64,000 nt of DNA from Acanthochromis polyacanthus (taxonomy: Eukaryota; Chordata; Actinopteri; Pomacentridae): the NCBI RefSeq assembly GCF_021347895.1, contig NC_067126.1, forward strand, positions 33,244,482 through 33,308,481, read 5' to 3'. The notes beneath the pieces are model-generated. The model had not been told where the DNA came from. It searched no databases and worked only from the letters and a program-made list of their open reading frames with translations. The position numbers and the translations under genes were made by a program. This document shows positions 62,581-64,000 of this stretch, piece by piece; position 1 is the first letter of the stretch, and the number at the start of each line of letters is the position of its first letter.

Positions 62581-63297
62581 GGGGGATCACCAATCAACAG
62601 GGATGCTTAGCCTACATGGGGGGAGAGATTCATGGAAGAGAGGGTGCTTTATCTCAAAAGTCCTGCTCCTACACTTTCACATATTGCAGAAAAAGTGTCA
62701 AACTAATGCACAACCCTCCATAGGAGTCTAATGTAACAAAAAATGTGAATTCACATAAAAAAATACACTGAGGCTTATTTTGCACTATCAAAATATTACA
62801 TAAACACACCCCAAAACCACTTCTTTGAATTTCCTCAGATCATTACAACAATTTCAGCGCAATTTAAAGATTATCAACTGAAATTTGCTCTACATCTGGT
62901 TATTACCTCATTTGTCCACATGGTGTCGCGAGTGAAGCAGTATTAACAGGTTGACGTGTGCAAGTTAAACCTAAACATATCGTCCCATTCAGAAATCACA
63001 CAATATTGCCTATATTTTGATCGCTTTTTGGCACGAAGGATCATCTCGTACTGGTGCACTGATACACGCATGTTTTATAGGGTTAGAAATCAATTTTTGA
63101 CCTTCACTCACCTAATGCAGCGCAGCTGGTGCGTCTTACAAGTTAGTTTTTCCCAAATAAATGCCTTTTTTCCCCCCTAAACCTACCTTCATAAATCGCA
63201 CTTTAGGTTCTCTGTGTGTTTTTTGGAGGGCATCGCTTTGACATGAAAGCAAAAATAAGTTGGTGTAAAAGCAGGATGGGCGTGACTTCTGCGGGTT
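62581..63297. other. tlr8-thymosin intergenic DNA
   Basis: No gene recognised. A short G-run follows the transposon relic near 62573-62585. The octamer at the thymosin promoter starts at the right edge. Confidence 0.4.
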
Positions 63298-63344
63298 ATT
63301 TGCATACGGCGCAGTATTTATTGGGTCATTGTGGCGCTGTACAT
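63298..63344 (+). promoter_or_regulatory. tmsb4x: core promoter of the beta-thymosin gene
   Basis: A perfect octamer ATTTGCAT (POU-factor site) at 63298-63305 is followed by the TATA-like TATTTAT at 63315-63321. About 30 bases further is a C/T-rich region (ACATCACTCTGCTC) suited to a start site near 63345-63350. Position relative to exon 1 and the donor at 63403 supports it. Confidence 0.55.
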
Positions 63345-63402
63345 CACTCTGCTCTTGCGACGACGAGGCGTGCTTTCTGTTGGTTCTCTACCTAAAACCC
63401 TG
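63345..63402 (+). other. tmsb4x: beta-thymosin non-coding exon 1
   Basis: A short GC-richer segment ending CTAAAACCCTG before donor GTAAGT (63403). Vertebrate TMSB4X genes have a non-coding first exon and the ATG near the start of exon 2, which is the arrangement here. The 5' boundary is an estimate. Confidence 0.6.
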
Positions 63403-63941
63403 GTAAGTAATTTCCGATTATGTGCTGTTTTTTTTTTTTTTAACCCTTGCAGTCGACGTTTCCCAGTGTCCTGGCTTAGCATTAAACAGCTCTTAAAGCT
63501 ACAAGACTAAATCACAAATGCTATAAAAACGAAGGAATGTTGCAGAATGACTGAGAAGCATGAGTTGCTGCATGATGTTAGGATAATTAAGTCACAAACC
63601 AATGATGCTGTGCGTGTTCTGTGTGTGAAGTTAATTGATCAGGGTGGAGTAGGGGGATCTGCCACAGTTAAAGGCAGATTGCTCATCTGGATTCCTGAAA
63701 AGGGCGGTGGTCCTTCAGTAGCACATGCTCCCTCACAAAGCTTGAAGACAAATGCATGCAAACTTATGTTGCATGAATTGCATTGTTGGGCTGAGTCCTA
63801 CTTTTTCTTATTGGTTTAAAAACTGCCCTACAAGCTGCAGGATTGTGATTCCTACATGATCAGGTGTGCTGATTGAACTCAATTGAAAGATGAGCATAAT
63901 TAAAAGGCTTTTATTTTTATTTTTTTAGAGCCTCTGCAAAC

Positions 63942-64000
63942 ATGTCTGACAAACCTAACGTGGCTGAAGTCGAAAGCTTTGACAAATCCAAGCTGAAGAA
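63942..64000 (+). CDS. tmsb4x: beta-thymosin (tmsb4x-like), N-terminal part, cut by window end
   Basis: Exon 2 starts at 63929 after a long T-tract and TTTAG; ATG at 63942. The 19 complete codons read MSDKPNVAEVESFDKSKLK, followed by a partial Lys codon. This is the beta-thymosin N-terminal helix (human TMSB4X MSDKPDMAEIEKFDKSKLK). Beta-thymosins are about 44-residue cytosolic proteins that sequester G-actin; the LKKT actin-binding motif begins at the window edge. Position downstream of tlr8 matches human TMSB4X. Confidence 0.93.
   Translation, partial: MSDKPNVAEVESFDKSKLK

Overview
The window is vertebrate nuclear DNA, almost certainly from a ray-finned (teleost) fish. Genes are split by GT-AG introns, intergenic DNA is AT-rich, and interspersed repeats typical of teleosts are scattered throughout. 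The gene order matches the human Xp22.2 block ARHGAP6(-) / FRMPD4(+) / TLR7(+) / TLR8(+) / TMSB4X(+). All gene names rest on protein similarity recalled from memory; no database search was run.

Layout. (1) 1-9000: the minus-strand first coding exon of arhgap6 is at 8642-8788, so the DNA to its left is probably arhgap6 intron 1; no other exon was found there. (2) 9000-22400: non-coding DNA between two divergently oriented genes. It holds a long TATC microsatellite, SINE-like and LINE-tail repeats, and two weakly supported candidate upstream first exons of frmpd4 (13821-13894 and 17106-17149). (3) 23002-49985: frmpd4 (Preso family) on the plus strand, reconstructed as 17 coding exons covering WW, PDZ, FERM, Homer-ligand and LGN-binding regions. 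Introns carry a hAT-type MITE, a dead Tc1/mariner copy and other repeats. (4) 52274-55713: tlr7. (5) 58408-61485: tlr8, whose start codon probably sits alone at the end of an upstream exon at 56286. (6) 63315-64000: promoter, non-coding exon 1 and first 19 codons of a beta-thymosin gene (tmsb4x-like), cut by the window edge.

Functionally the window joins a cytoskeletal/synaptic module (a Rho GAP, a PSD-95/Homer/LGN scaffold, an actin-monomer-binding thymosin) to an endosomal RNA-sensing pair (TLR7 and TLR8). The linkage is ancestral synteny and says nothing about shared pathways.

The most interesting signal is at the end of frmpd4. Two splice acceptors lie 5 nt apart (exon starts at 48719 and 48724). 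The first gives a protein ending in the PDZ-ligand sequence ETTV. The second uses the stop codon of that form as its acceptor AG and opens a 420-codon extension with no PDZ ligand.
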